Below, piece after piece: positions 33,285 through 41,486 of a DNA stretch of 64,000 nucleotides. The position numbers were made by a program, and so were the translations under genes. The stretch is from Thermomonospora catenispora (GTDB lineage Bacteria; Actinomycetota; Actinomycetes; Streptosporangiales; Streptosporangiaceae): positions 62,001 to 126,000 of the forward strand of contig NZ_RRYT01000004.1 of the NCBI RefSeq assembly GCF_006363815.1. The letters run 5' to 3'. The first letter of the stretch is position 1. Each line of letters starts with the position of its first letter. The notes beneath the pieces are model-generated. The model did not search any database and was not told the origin of the DNA. It saw only the letters and a program-made list of their open reading frames with translations.

Positions 33285-34910
33285 TCAGCGGGAGCCCGCC
33301 CGGAAGGGCCGGCGTTCCGCCCTCGGCGGGAGGTCAGGCCTCGGGCGACCCGGACCGGCCGTCCCCCGGCCCGCCCGCGGGGAGGCCGCCCCATCCGCCT
33401 CCCGACCTCCTCCCCGCCCCGGCGGGCCGCCCTCTGCGCTCCGGGGGCGCCGGCCCGCCCCGATCGCCGCCCGGACGGTGCCGGCCGCTTGGGCGGCGGC
33501 CAGGGCCAGGGACAAGACGATGATCGCCACCAGCAGATGGCCGCCGTCCGGGACGAACAACAGGACCATCCGCAGATCGCCGTCGAACCACCGGGGAACG
33601 ACGGCATGGGCGGTGTGGGCGAGCAGCAGGCAGACGGCCACCGACGCGGCCCCGCCGCCCACCGCCCGGATCCGGGAGCGCCCGGGACGGGCGGGCCGGA
33701 AGACCCGCACCAGGGACCGGATCAGGGCCGCCGTCAGCAGGGCCGCGAGGACGGCCAGGGCGACCAGCAGCCGGCCGATCAGCGGATCGGCCTCCACCGG
33801 CCGAGGGGAATCGCCCAGCAGGATCCGGACCGCGCCGAACCCCGCCGCGTTGAACAGCGCGTCCTCGGCGATGGAGAAGGCGTTCTGCAGCACGACCACG
33901 GCGAGGTCCCGGTCCGGGACGAGGATCATGATGGCGTGGTATCCGGCCGCGGCCGACCCGCTGTGCCAGACCATGCGGACCCCGAGCCCGTCCACCACGT
34001 CGTCCCGCCAGCCGAACCCGTACCGATGGGAGCCGTGGACGTCGGCGGTCCCGGTGTGCAGCTGCCGGACACCGGCCTCCGACAGCACGTTCCGCCCCCC
34101 GCCGAGCTGGGCGATCGCGTATGCGGCCAGATCGTCCAGGCTGGCGGCGAGGTACCCGTAGGGGAGTCCGGAGGCGTCGTACGGCGGGTCGAAGGCGCGC
34201 CACTCGCCGAAGTAGGACCGGTGCCCGGGCGGTATCCGCTCCGCCCGCTCCGCATCGGCGATCGCATCGCGCATGCCCAGCGGCTCGAGGATCGAGGCGC
34301 GCAGCCGCTCCCCGAAGGGCCGCCCGGTCACCTGCTCGACCAGCGCCCCCAGCAGCATGTAGTTGGCGTCGCTGTAGGCGTGCCGCGTCCCCGGCGGGGA
34401 CTCCAGCCGGACCCGGGCCAGCTCGCGGGCTCGCCGCCGCACCCCGCCGGGCGCGTTGTCGAACCGGTCGGAGCGGATGTAGCCGTCCCTGGTCGACAGC
34501 CCGCTGGTGTGGGTGAGCAGGTGCCGCACGGTGACCCTCTCGGCACCCGGGCCGCGCAGCCGCAGCCACGGCAGATGGGCGCGGATCGGCTGGTCCAGCC
34601 CGATCCTCCCGGCCTCCACCAGCTGCATGACGGCCAGCGCGGTGAACGACTTGCTCAGCGAGCCGATCAGGAACGGCGTCCGCGTGGTGATCGGTGCGCC
34701 GGTGCCGTCGCGTCCCCAGGTCCGCCGGTGCACCACCCGGCCGCCGCTGATCACCGCGTACGCCGCGCCGGGCGTTCCGGTCCGGCGCAGCGACTCCTGG
34801 ACGTGGGCGTCGGCCCGGGCGAACGCCGCAGGAGCGTCGGCCGCGGCCGCCGTCCCCGGCATCGCGCACGCCATGACCACCGCCAGCACCAGAGCTCGGA
34901 GTCGTCGCAT
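33285..34910 (-). CDS. Beta-lactamase-fold serine hydrolase with C-terminal membrane helices
   Basis: 541 aa, ATG start. Signal peptide cleaved near AAAA/DAPA. Class-C/penicillin-binding-like motifs: SLSK (Ser84, Lys87), YSDANY near residue 180 for the YxN tyrosine, and HSG (near 320) replacing KTG, as in esterase-like members. After the catalytic domain come about three to four hydrophobic segments (residues 375-495) and a Gly/Arg-rich cytoplasmic tail. The layout matches membrane-tethered serine hydrolases (D-aminopeptidase/esterase EstB group). Divergent from a TetR gene whose operator overlaps its promoter, so the hydrolase is probably repressed by that protein. Confidence 0.9.
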   Translation of the reverse strand: MRRLRALVLAVVMACAMPGTAAAADAPAAFARADAHVQESLRRTGTPGAAYAVISGGRVVHRRTWGRDGTGAPITTRTPFLIGSLSKSFTALAVMQLVEAGRIGLDQPIRAHLPWLRLRGPGAERVTVRHLLTHTSGLSTRDGYIRSDRFDNAPGGVRRRARELARVRLESPPGTRHAYSDANYMLLGALVEQVTGRPFGERLRASILEPLGMRDAIADAERAERIPPGHRSYFGEWRAFDPPYDASGLPYGYLAASLDDLAAYAIAQLGGGRNVLSEAGVRQLHTGTADVHGSHRYGFGWRDDVVDGLGVRMVWHSGSAAAGYHAIMILVPDRDLAVVVLQNAFSIAEDALFNAAGFGAVRILLGDSPRPVEADPLIGRLLVALAVLAALLTAALIRSLVRVFRPARPGRSRIRAVGGGAASVAVCLLLAHTAHAVVPRWFDGDLRMVLLFVPDGGHLLVAIIVLSLALAAAQAAGTVRAAIGAGRRPRSAEGGPPGRGGGREADGAASPRAGRGTAGPGRPRPDLPPRAERRPFRAGSR

Positions 34911-34924
34911 CGCCCCGCCTCAAT

Positions 34925-34944
34925 AACCGTATGGTCGTACGGTT
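34925..34944. promoter_or_regulatory. TetR-type operator in the divergent hydrolase/TetR promoter
   Basis: AACCGTATGGTCGTACGGTT: perfect 7-base arms AACCGTA/TACGGTT around a 6-base centre. It lies 14 bp upstream of the serine hydrolase start and 18 bp upstream of the TetR start, so binding would block both genes. Confidence 0.75.
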
Positions 34945-34962
34945 TTCCTATCATGACCCACC

Positions 34963-35637
34963 ATGCCCCGGGTAGCCGATCACGATCAGCGCCGTCGGCA
35001 GGTCGCCGACGCGGTCCGCCGGCTGATCGCCGTGGGCGGCCTGGAGGCGGTCACCGTCGCCCGCACCGCCGCCGAGGCGGGGATCTCCGTCGGCCTGGTG
35101 CAGCACTACTTCCGCACCAAGGACGACATGCTGCTGTTCACCTACCGGCAGGTCATGGCGGACATCGACGCCCGGCTGGCGGACCTGATCGAACGCCGGG
35201 AGCAGGCCGGCACCCGGATCGAGCACGTCGTCCTGGACGGCATCGCCGAGACGATGCCCCTGGACCCCCGGCGCCGCGAGGAATGGCGGGTGGCGCTGGC
35301 CTTCGCCGGCCGTGCGGTGGACGAGCCCCGGCTGGCCGCCGCCCGGGCGCAGCGCCTGGAGGACCTCCGCGGTCGTCTCGCCGAGGCCATCGACAACGGC
35401 AAGGAGTGCGGCGAGGTGCCCCCCGGCCTGGACGCCCGCGCCGCGGCCGTCCGCCTGGCCGCCTACGCCGAGGGCCTGACCCACCACATGTTCGCCGACC
35501 CCGAGCACGTGCCCCCTTCGGCCGCCCTGGCGGCGCTGGCCGACCATCTCGCGACGATCTTCACCGGCCACTGCCGGCTGCACGACCGGGCCCCGGGGGA
35601 ACGCCCGCCTCCCGACGCCGGCGACGACGCCGATTGA
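34963..35637 (+). CDS. TetR-family transcriptional repressor
   Basis: 224 aa. The N-terminal helix-turn-helix is clear (QVADAVRRLIAVGGLEAV, then TVARTAAEAGISVGLVQHYF and RTKDDMLLFTYR, residues 13-65), followed by a helical ligand domain resembling the BetI-like TetR_C_6 group. It is divergently arranged with the membrane serine hydrolase, and a 20-bp operator-like dyad lies in the 52-bp gap, so autoregulation and repression of the hydrolase are the natural reading. Ligand unknown. Confidence 0.92.
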   Translation: MPRVADHDQRRRQVADAVRRLIAVGGLEAVTVARTAAEAGISVGLVQHYFRTKDDMLLFTYRQVMADIDARLADLIERREQAGTRIEHVVLDGIAETMPLDPRRREEWRVALAFAGRAVDEPRLAAARAQRLEDLRGRLAEAIDNGKECGEVPPGLDARAAAVRLAAYAEGLTHHMFADPEHVPPSAALAALADHLATIFTGHCRLHDRAPGERPPPDAGDDAD

Positions 35638-35743
35638 AGGCACAGATTGAACTGATCGAAAAGACAGGCCGACGAGGCCAGCCCCTCGACGACCCGCCGA
35701 AACGACCTGTCGGAACACCCGCCGCGGCGGCGCACCCAAGCAA

Positions 35744-35793
35744 CGGGCGCCGGGCCGCGGAACCTCGATCAGGTCCCGCCGGCCCGGCGCCCG
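35744..35793. terminator. Bidirectional hairpin between TetR and CNNM genes
   Basis: CGGGCGCCGGGCC (35744-35756) pairs with GGCCCGGCGCCCG (35781-35793), 13 bp perfect, loop of 24. It starts 13 bases past the minus-strand CNNM stop. Confidence 0.65.
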
Positions 35794-35805
35794 ATGCGAT
35801 CGGTG

Positions 35806-36819
35806 TCAGTGCGGGTTGGCCGCCAGCAGCTGGCCGAGAAGGTCGTCGAGGGTCACGATCCCCCGGATCTCCCCGTCCGGCCCGGTGACCACGCCCAGCT
35901 GGGCGCGTTCCCGGCGCAGCCGGGTGGCCGCGTCCAGCACCGAGGCGGTCTCCGGCAGCGACGGGATGGGATAGGCCATGTCGGCGGCCCGGCGGCCGTT
36001 CTCGGCGGTGATCGCGTCCCGGACGTGGGTGACGCCCAGCACCCGGCCGTCGTCGGCGCGGACCAGCAGCCGGGTGTGCCCGCTCGTGCGGGCGGTGCGG
36101 CGGATCTCCATCGGGTCCGCGGTCGCCGGAACGGTGGTGACCCGGGCGACGGGCACCGTCAGGTCGGCGATCGGGGCCTCCCGGACGGCGATGACCCGCC
36201 CCAGCAGGTCGTGGTCGCGCCGGTCGATCAGGCCCAGCCGGCGGGATTCGCCCAGCAGGTGGCCCAGCCGCTGCGGGTCGGTGTGGTTGTCCGGCTCGTT
36301 GCGGGGCGGCACCCGGATCAGCCGCAGGAACCCGTTGCTCATCCCGTTCATCAGCGCGAGCACCGGGCGCGACAGCCGGGCGAAGGCGCGGAACGGCATC
36401 GCCAAGATCAGCGCCGAACGCTCCGGGTGCGAGATCGCCCACGACTTGGGGGCCATCTCGCCCACCACCATGTGCAGGAACGTCACCACCGTCAGCGCCA
36501 CCGTGAGCGCCACCACGTGCGAGGCGCCCTCCGGCAGCCCCAGTCCGTGCAGCGGCCCGGACAGCACCTTCTCGAACGCCGGCTCGGTCACCACGCCCAA
36601 GCCCAGCGTGCACATGGTGATGCCGAGCTGGGCCCCGGCCAGCATCAGCGACAGCTCCTTGATGCCGGCCACCGCCGAGGCGGCCGGGCGGCTGCCGGCC
36701 CGGGCGGCCCGCTCCAGCCGCGGACGCTTGGCGGCCACCAGCGCGAACTCCGAGGCCACGAAGAAGCCGTTCCCGATCAGCAGCAGCACCGTCAGGGCGA
36801 GGGCGGTCAACGGATCCAT
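35806..36819 (-). CDS. CNNM/CorC-family membrane protein with CBS domains (second of pair)
   Basis: 337 aa. Start ATG 36819 overlaps the TGA of the upstream gene by one base. The DUF21/CNNM transmembrane domain occupies about residues 1-190 (NGFFVASEFALVAAKRPRLE near the N-terminus, LGITMCTLGLGVV, VVGEMAPKSWAI), followed by a CBS pair (about 200-330; ADPMEIRRTARTSGHTRLLV, GVTHVRDAI). No C-terminal CorC_HlyC domain is present, unlike the partner, so the two likely function as a heteromer. CNNM proteins mediate Mg2+ (and Co2+) efflux; older annotation as 'hemolysin' is misleading. Confidence 0.9.
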   Translation of the reverse strand: MDPLTALALTVLLLIGNGFFVASEFALVAAKRPRLERAARAGSRPAASAVAGIKELSLMLAGAQLGITMCTLGLGVVTEPAFEKVLSGPLHGLGLPEGASHVVALTVALTVVTFLHMVVGEMAPKSWAISHPERSALILAMPFRAFARLSRPVLALMNGMSNGFLRLIRVPPRNEPDNHTDPQRLGHLLGESRRLGLIDRRDHDLLGRVIAVREAPIADLTVPVARVTTVPATADPMEIRRTARTSGHTRLLVRADDGRVLGVTHVRDAITAENGRRAADMAYPIPSLPETASVLDAATRLRRERAQLGVVTGPDGEIRGIVTLDDLLGQLLAANPH

Positions 36820-38159
36820 CAGCCCTCACCCCCCGCGGCCGCCAGCAGCCGGATGCGGACCTTGTGCGGCACCCGCCGGGCCACGCTGAGGACCTCCAGC
36901 TCGACCTCGCCGGCCTGCTCCCGGTCCTCGTCCAGCTTCACGATCACCCGGTCGCCGCGCCGCGGCAGCCGGCCCAGCCGGGCGATGACCAGCCCGCCCA
37001 GGGTGTCGTAGGCCTCGTCCTCCGGCAGCTCCAGCCGGGTCAGGCCGGCGACCTCGTCGATCCGCAGCGCCGCGTCCACCGTCCAGGCGCCGTCCTGGGC
37101 GGGGACCGGCGTGGGGTCCACCAGCCGGTCGTTCTCGTCGGTGATCTCGCCGACCAGCTCCTCGGCGATGTCCTCGAACGTGAGGATCCCGGCGAGCCCG
37201 CCGTACTCGTCCACCACGCAGGCGAACTCCTCGCCGGTGTCCCGCATCCGCTCGATCACCCCGTACAGCGGCTGTGACCCGGGGACCAGCAGCGGGGGAC
37301 GGGCGATGCGCCGCACCGGCGTGTCCGGCGTGAGGGCGTCGTCGGCCAGTTCGCCCACGCCGACCACGCCCACGATGTCGTCCACATCGGCGCCGTACAC
37401 CGGGTAGTTGGTGTGCCCGGAGGTGCGGATCCGCTCGGTCAGCTCGGCCACCGTGGCGTCGGCGGCGACGGCCACCACGTTCGGCCGCGGCACCATCGCC
37501 TCGTCGGCGGTCCGCTCGCCGAACGTCAGCGCCCGTTCCAGCACCGCCGACAGGTCCGCCGGCAGGTGCCCGGACTTGTAGGACTCGCCGATGATGTCGC
37601 TCAGCTCCTCCAGCGTGGCCCCGTGGTGCAGCTCCTCGGCGGGTTCGATGCCGACCGCCCGCAGCAGCCGGTTGGCCGCCGCATCGAACAGCTTGATCGC
37701 CGGTCCGGCCACCGCCAGGTACATCAGCGTGGAGGAGGCCAGCGCCCGGGCGATGCCCTCGGCGCGGGCCAGCGCCCAGTTCTTGGGGATCAGCTCGCCC
37801 ATGACCATCTGCACGACGGTGGCGAGCGCGAACCCGGCCGACAGGGCGACCGCCCCGACCGCGCCCTGCGGGACGCCCGCCCAGGTCAGCGGGGGTTCCA
37901 GCAGCTCGGCCAGCGCGGGCTTGGACAGCAGACCCACGATCAGCCCGGTGACGGTGATCCCCAGTTGCGCGCCCGACAGCATGAACGACAGTCGGCCCAT
38001 GACCTGCAGCGCCCGGCGGGCCTTGACATCGCCCTGCTCGGCGGCGGCGGTCAGTGCGGCCCGGTCGGCCGCGACGTAGGCGAATTCCTGCGCGACGAAG
38101 TATCCCGTCGCCGCGGTCAGCACGAACAGGGCGACGACGCCCAGCGCGATGCTCAGCAC
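36819..38159 (-). CDS. CNNM/CorC-family membrane protein with CBS and CorC_HlyC domains (first of pair)
   Basis: 446 aa, GTG at 38159 with GGGTGGG upstream. Order: DUF21 transmembrane domain (YFVAQEFAYVAADRAAL, LGITVTGLIVGLL, VMGELIPKNWALA; residues 1-195), CBS pair (about 205-335; MVPRPNVVAVAADATVAEL, VVDEYGGLAGILTFEDI) and CorC_HlyC domain (about 345-435; WTVDAALRIDEVAGLTRLEL). Together with the shorter partner it forms a translationally coupled pair that is common in actinobacteria. A Mg2+ homeostasis role follows from family; the upstream region has several short hairpins that may be regulatory. Confidence 0.92.
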   Translation of the reverse strand: MLSIALGVVALFVLTAATGYFVAQEFAYVAADRAALTAAAEQGDVKARRALQVMGRLSFMLSGAQLGITVTGLIVGLLSKPALAELLEPPLTWAGVPQGAVGAVALSAGFALATVVQMVMGELIPKNWALARAEGIARALASSTLMYLAVAGPAIKLFDAAANRLLRAVGIEPAEELHHGATLEELSDIIGESYKSGHLPADLSAVLERALTFGERTADEAMVPRPNVVAVAADATVAELTERIRTSGHTNYPVYGADVDDIVGVVGVGELADDALTPDTPVRRIARPPLLVPGSQPLYGVIERMRDTGEEFACVVDEYGGLAGILTFEDIAEELVGEITDENDRLVDPTPVPAQDGAWTVDAALRIDEVAGLTRLELPEDEAYDTLGGLVIARLGRLPRRGDRVIVKLDEDREQAGEVELEVLSVARRVPHKVRIRLLAAAGGEG

Positions 38160-38664
38160 GACCCACCCGCAAGGGTGTTGGGTCTATGACTGGAAGGGTC
38201 CGACATCGCGGACGCTCAGCTCCTTTCGATTACGCCTGTAATACCCGCAACGTACCACCCGACCTGCGCGTTCCCTAGACCCTGATCAGTGTGAGAACGA
38301 AAACGGCGCCCTATGCCCGTGGTCTTGTCACGGGCGCCGGCCGAGAAACCGATCATGGGAATCGACGGCGGTTATCTTCCGGCCAAGGACGTGGAGCGGG
38401 AGGAACCGCCCGGTCGGCCGGGCGCCGTGACGGACGATCGGGGAGGCGTCCCTCGGGGGCCTCGAGGCGTCCGGGTCCGACGGTGCCGGGCCGGACGATC
38501 GGCGGCGAGTGAGCCCCGCGCGAGCCGTGGGCGGGCGTCGCGTGAGCCGCGGACGGCCCCGCCGGGGACCGCCGCCGGGCCTCCGGAGATCACCGAGGGC
38601 CCCCGGAACGAGAGCGCGGCCGATCCCGGTGCGGGACCGGCCGCGGTGGGCGGAGGGGGAAGGG
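38160..38664 (-). other. Gene-free 505 bp: possible structured leader of the CNNM pair plus 3' region of the PhoX gene
   Basis: Toward the CNNM gene, GTCCG-ACATCG-CGGAC (38198-38213) and ATTAC-GCCT-GTAAT (38229-38242) can form stems, and GGGTCTA near 38180 can pair with TAGACCC near 38275, enclosing about 90 bases. This could be a folded 5' leader, but I find no consensus of the known Mg2+ (M-box) riboswitch. From about 38290 to 38664 nothing beyond GC-rich low-complexity sequence is seen. Confidence 0.35.
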
Positions 38665-40623
38665 TCAGGTGCCGATCACGCCGCCGTCCTCCTTGCGGAT
38701 GACGACGGTGGCCGAACGGGGACGGCCGGCCGGATCGTGATCGGGCCAGGAGCTGACCGCGTTGGGGTTCTCGGGAGTGGGTTCGGCGCCCCAGAACGCG
38801 GTGGCCTCGCCGGGGTGCTGGATGTTGACGAACATCGTCCGTCGATCCGGGGTCATGGCGAAGCCGGTCACCTCGCACCCGCGGGGACCCACCAGGAAGC
38901 GGCGGACCTCCCCGGTCGCCGGGTCGGCGGCCAGCATCTGGTTGTTGCCGATGTTGTCGTGCCCCCGGTCGGGGCGGTTCTGGGTGGAGTTGGACACGTC
39001 GGTCTGGATCCACAGCCGGCCGTCGCGGTCGAAACCCAGACCGTCCGGCGAGCCGAACGCGTCCTCGGGATCCAGCTCGACCTGCGGGTCGTAGGCGGGG
39101 TCGCCGGCCAGCAGGAAGATGTCCCACTCGAAGGTCAGCGCGGTGTTGTCGCCGCCCCGCTCCCGCCAGCGCACGATGTGGCCGTAGGGGTTGGGCTTGC
39201 GGGGGTTGACCCCGCCCTCCCAGCCGGACCCGTTGGTCAAGGTGAGGTAGACGTCCTTGGTGCGGGGGTGGACGGCCACCCACTCGGGACGGTCCAGCTT
39301 GGTGGCGCCCACGGCGTCGGCGGCCTCCCGGGTGCGCAGCAGCACGTCCGCCTGGTCGGCCCACCCGCCCGCCTTGGTCAGCGGGCCGGTGCCGTGCTTG
39401 AGCGGCAGCCACCGCCCGGTGCCGTCGTCGTTGAACTTGGCCACGTACAGCGTCCCGTGGTCCAGCGGGCTCTTGCGCAGGGCGCGCAGCAGCCGCCAGG
39501 GGGCGCTGCCGACGAACTTGTAGACGTACTCGCCGTCCTGGTCGTCCCCGGTGTAGACGACGACCCGCCCGCGCGACTCGGTGACGGTGGCGCCCTCGTG
39601 CTTGATGCGGCCCAGCGCGGTGCGCTTGACGGGGGTGGACCTCGGGTCGAACGGGTCGATCTCCACCACCCAGCCGAACCGGTTGAGCTCGTTGGGGTTG
39701 ACCGCCACGTCGAAGCGCGGGTCGGCCTCGTGCCAGCGGTAGGAGCCGTCGGCCGAGACGCCGTAGCGGGCCTGCCGGGGGGTCGGCTTCCAGGAGGGGT
39801 CGGTGGTGCCGAAGTAGCTGTTCCAGTTCTCCTCGCAGGCCAGGTAGGTGCCCCAGGGGGTCTGCCCGTTGGAGCAGTTGTTGAGGGTGCCCATGGGGGC
39901 GTTCCGGGCCTTGAGCGCCGGGTGCCTCGGCCCGACCGGCCCGGAGAAGGTCACCGGGGTGGAGCCGGTGATGCGGCGGTTGTAGCGGGAGTCGACCTGC
40001 CTCCAGCGGCCCTTGTCCTGGACGATCTCCACCACGCTGACGCCGTGCGCGGCCAGGGCCTTGTCGACCTTGGCCTTGGTCATCTCGGCGTCCCCGTCGG
40101 GGAACAGCAGCGCCTGGTCGACGTACTCGTGGTTGAGCACGAGCAGTCCCCGGCGGCTGCCCAGCGGCCCGGCGCCCAGCGGGAAGAAGGCCATCCCGTC
40201 GTGGTGCATGCCGATCTGCCGGGCCTGGTCGGCGGCGCTGTCGGAGGCGTCCTTGCGCCACGCGGGGCCGCGGGAGCTCAGCGGGGTGCCCCAGGGGATC
40301 AGCACCTGGGCGGTGTAACCGGGGGGCACCTTGATCTCGTCGTCGGTGCTCGGCGGGACGGGCCGGAAGCCCAGCAGCCCCTTGGGCTTGCCGGGCTTGT
40401 TCCCTTTGTTCTTCCCTTCGCCGGGCTCGGCGGCGGCGGCCGCGGCGGTGCCGGTGCCGGCGGCCGCGCCGATGAAGCCCGCGGCGGCGACCACGGTGCC
40501 GCCGCGGATCACCGATCGCCGCGACAGCCGGGCCTGGGCGACCTCGCGCAGCGTCGCATTGCCCGACGGGTTGGAACTGACGTCGTCAGGGTCTGTGGTC
40601 GGACGGACGTCTTCGGCGGTCAT
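38665..40623 (-). CDS. Tat-exported PhoX-family alkaline phosphatase (DUF839)
   Basis: 652 aa from ATG 40623 (GAGGTG seven bases upstream); the open frame extends over 100 codons further but without a ribosome site. A Tat signal with twin arginine (SRRSVIRGG near residue 35) and hydrophobic Ala/Gly stretch is followed by the PhoX/DUF839 beta-propeller: HHDGMAFFPLG, LNHEYVD, the cysteine in NNCSNGQTPWGTYLACEENW, VEIDPFDP, and RGCEVTGFAMTPD. PhoX enzymes use Fe and Ca ions and are secreted folded, which fits the Tat signal. Likely releases phosphate from organic phosphoesters outside the cell. No pho box was identified. Confidence 0.9.
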   Translation of the reverse strand: MTAEDVRPTTDPDDVSSNPSGNATLREVAQARLSRRSVIRGGTVVAAAGFIGAAAGTGTAAAAAAEPGEGKNKGNKPGKPKGLLGFRPVPPSTDDEIKVPPGYTAQVLIPWGTPLSSRGPAWRKDASDSAADQARQIGMHHDGMAFFPLGAGPLGSRRGLLVLNHEYVDQALLFPDGDAEMTKAKVDKALAAHGVSVVEIVQDKGRWRQVDSRYNRRITGSTPVTFSGPVGPRHPALKARNAPMGTLNNCSNGQTPWGTYLACEENWNSYFGTTDPSWKPTPRQARYGVSADGSYRWHEADPRFDVAVNPNELNRFGWVVEIDPFDPRSTPVKRTALGRIKHEGATVTESRGRVVVYTGDDQDGEYVYKFVGSAPWRLLRALRKSPLDHGTLYVAKFNDDGTGRWLPLKHGTGPLTKAGGWADQADVLLRTREAADAVGATKLDRPEWVAVHPRTKDVYLTLTNGSGWEGGVNPRKPNPYGHIVRWRERGGDNTALTFEWDIFLLAGDPAYDPQVELDPEDAFGSPDGLGFDRDGRLWIQTDVSNSTQNRPDRGHDNIGNNQMLAADPATGEVRRFLVGPRGCEVTGFAMTPDRRTMFVNIQHPGEATAFWGAEPTPENPNAVSSWPDHDPAGRPRSATVVIRKEDGGVIGT

Positions 40624-40900
40624 GAGCACCTCGTCGCTTGATTTACCGGTGAAAAGGGGGGAGAAACCGGCAGGTTGCGCAGTCACCGGCAACGTAGAGC
40701 GCGGCCATGACCGGCCGGCGGACTCGAGGTGAACAATCGCCCCCTTTCCCGCGCCTCCTCGTCCGCTTTCCGGGCCCGCCGCCCCGCACCGGTCCCGGAA
40801 AGGGTCCTCGTGGGTCTTCGGAAAAGGGGCGCCCGCCGAGCGGATGAGGGCTCTCCTGGGGGAGGGGCGGCTCGCCGTTCTCGCGTCCTGACGCCGCCCG

Positions 40901-40960
40901 GCACGGCGGAACGCAGCGGGCCACGGCGGAACGCAGCGGGGCACGGCGCAACGGGCGGGA
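40901..40960. repeat. Three 20-bp direct repeats upstream of the PhoX gene
   Basis: Units begin at 40901, 40921 and 40941: GCACGGCGGAACGCAGCGGG, CCACGGCGGAACGCAGCGGG and a third, diverged copy. They lie in the 411-bp gap 40624-41034, which otherwise holds the promoter of the PhoX gene and a large hairpin; no gene is seen there. Confidence 0.7.
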
Positions 40961-41012
40961 CACGGCCCGCGCCCGCCGGTGGAGGCGGGCCGCTCGGCGG
41001 GCGCGGGCCGTG
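40961..41012 (-). terminator. 17-bp stem-loop after the small lipoprotein gene
   Basis: CACGGCCCGCGCCCGCC (40961-40977) pairs perfectly with GGCGGGCGCGGGCCGTG (40996-41012), 18-base loop. It starts 22 bases downstream of the minus-strand lipoprotein stop at 41035. Confidence 0.75.
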
Positions 41013-41034
41013 GGACCGCGCGGTCGGGGCGCGA

Positions 41035-41304
41035 TCAGGAGGGGAACGCCGTGGGCTCGGCCGTGTCCCGGGGGAGCAGGTCCCGGCACCTGCGCAGAGC
41101 CCTGACGATCTTCGGGTCGTCGCTGTTCTCCAGGTCGGCCGGCCGGACGTTCTCAGGGACCTGGACACCGTTCTCGGCCATGCAGTGCTGGAGGGGACTC
41201 ATGAGCCTCAGGCCGGGGGATGAGCCGCCGCTCCCGCCGCAGGCGGTGAGGGCGAGCGTCGCGGTCAGCGTGACGGCGCACAGAGTGAGCCGGGAAGTCT
41301 CCAT
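41035..41304 (-). CDS. Small putative lipoprotein
   Basis: 89 aa from ATG 41304. Hydrophobic signal (RLTLCAVTLTATLALTAC) ends in the lipobox LTAC with GGSGGSS linker. The mature part of about 65 residues has two cysteines (LQHCMAENG, LRRCRDLL) and is otherwise helical and polar. This Cys-x~30-Cys pattern is frequent in short actinomycete lipoproteins of unknown role. It is monocistronic with a strong terminator directly after it. No partner is evident; the upstream MBL gene is 182 bp away on the same strand. Confidence 0.75.
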   Translation of the reverse strand: METSRLTLCAVTLTATLALTACGGSGGSSPGLRLMSPLQHCMAENGVQVPENVRPADLENSDDPKIVRALRRCRDLLPRDTAEPTAFPS

Positions 41305-41486
41305 GATCGGAATTGTCCTCGGCGGCCCGGCCCGGGCGGCCGCTTCGCCAGGCCCCGCGGCGGCGGCGATCACCCGGCCGGAGCCGCCGCATCCGCGCCA
41401 CGGCCCGCGCCGCCCGGAGCAGGGTCGCAGGCCGCCGGCGCCCGGGTCTTCGGCCGGATGCCGCAGAACGCCTCCCGGCGGGATCC

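Noticed and set aside
38160-38290. M-box magnesium riboswitch before the CNNM pair
   Set aside because: The characteristic conserved core was not found; only generic hairpins are present.
40901-40960. 20-bp repeats as a CRISPR array
   Set aside because: Units are directly adjacent without spacers and no cas genes are present.
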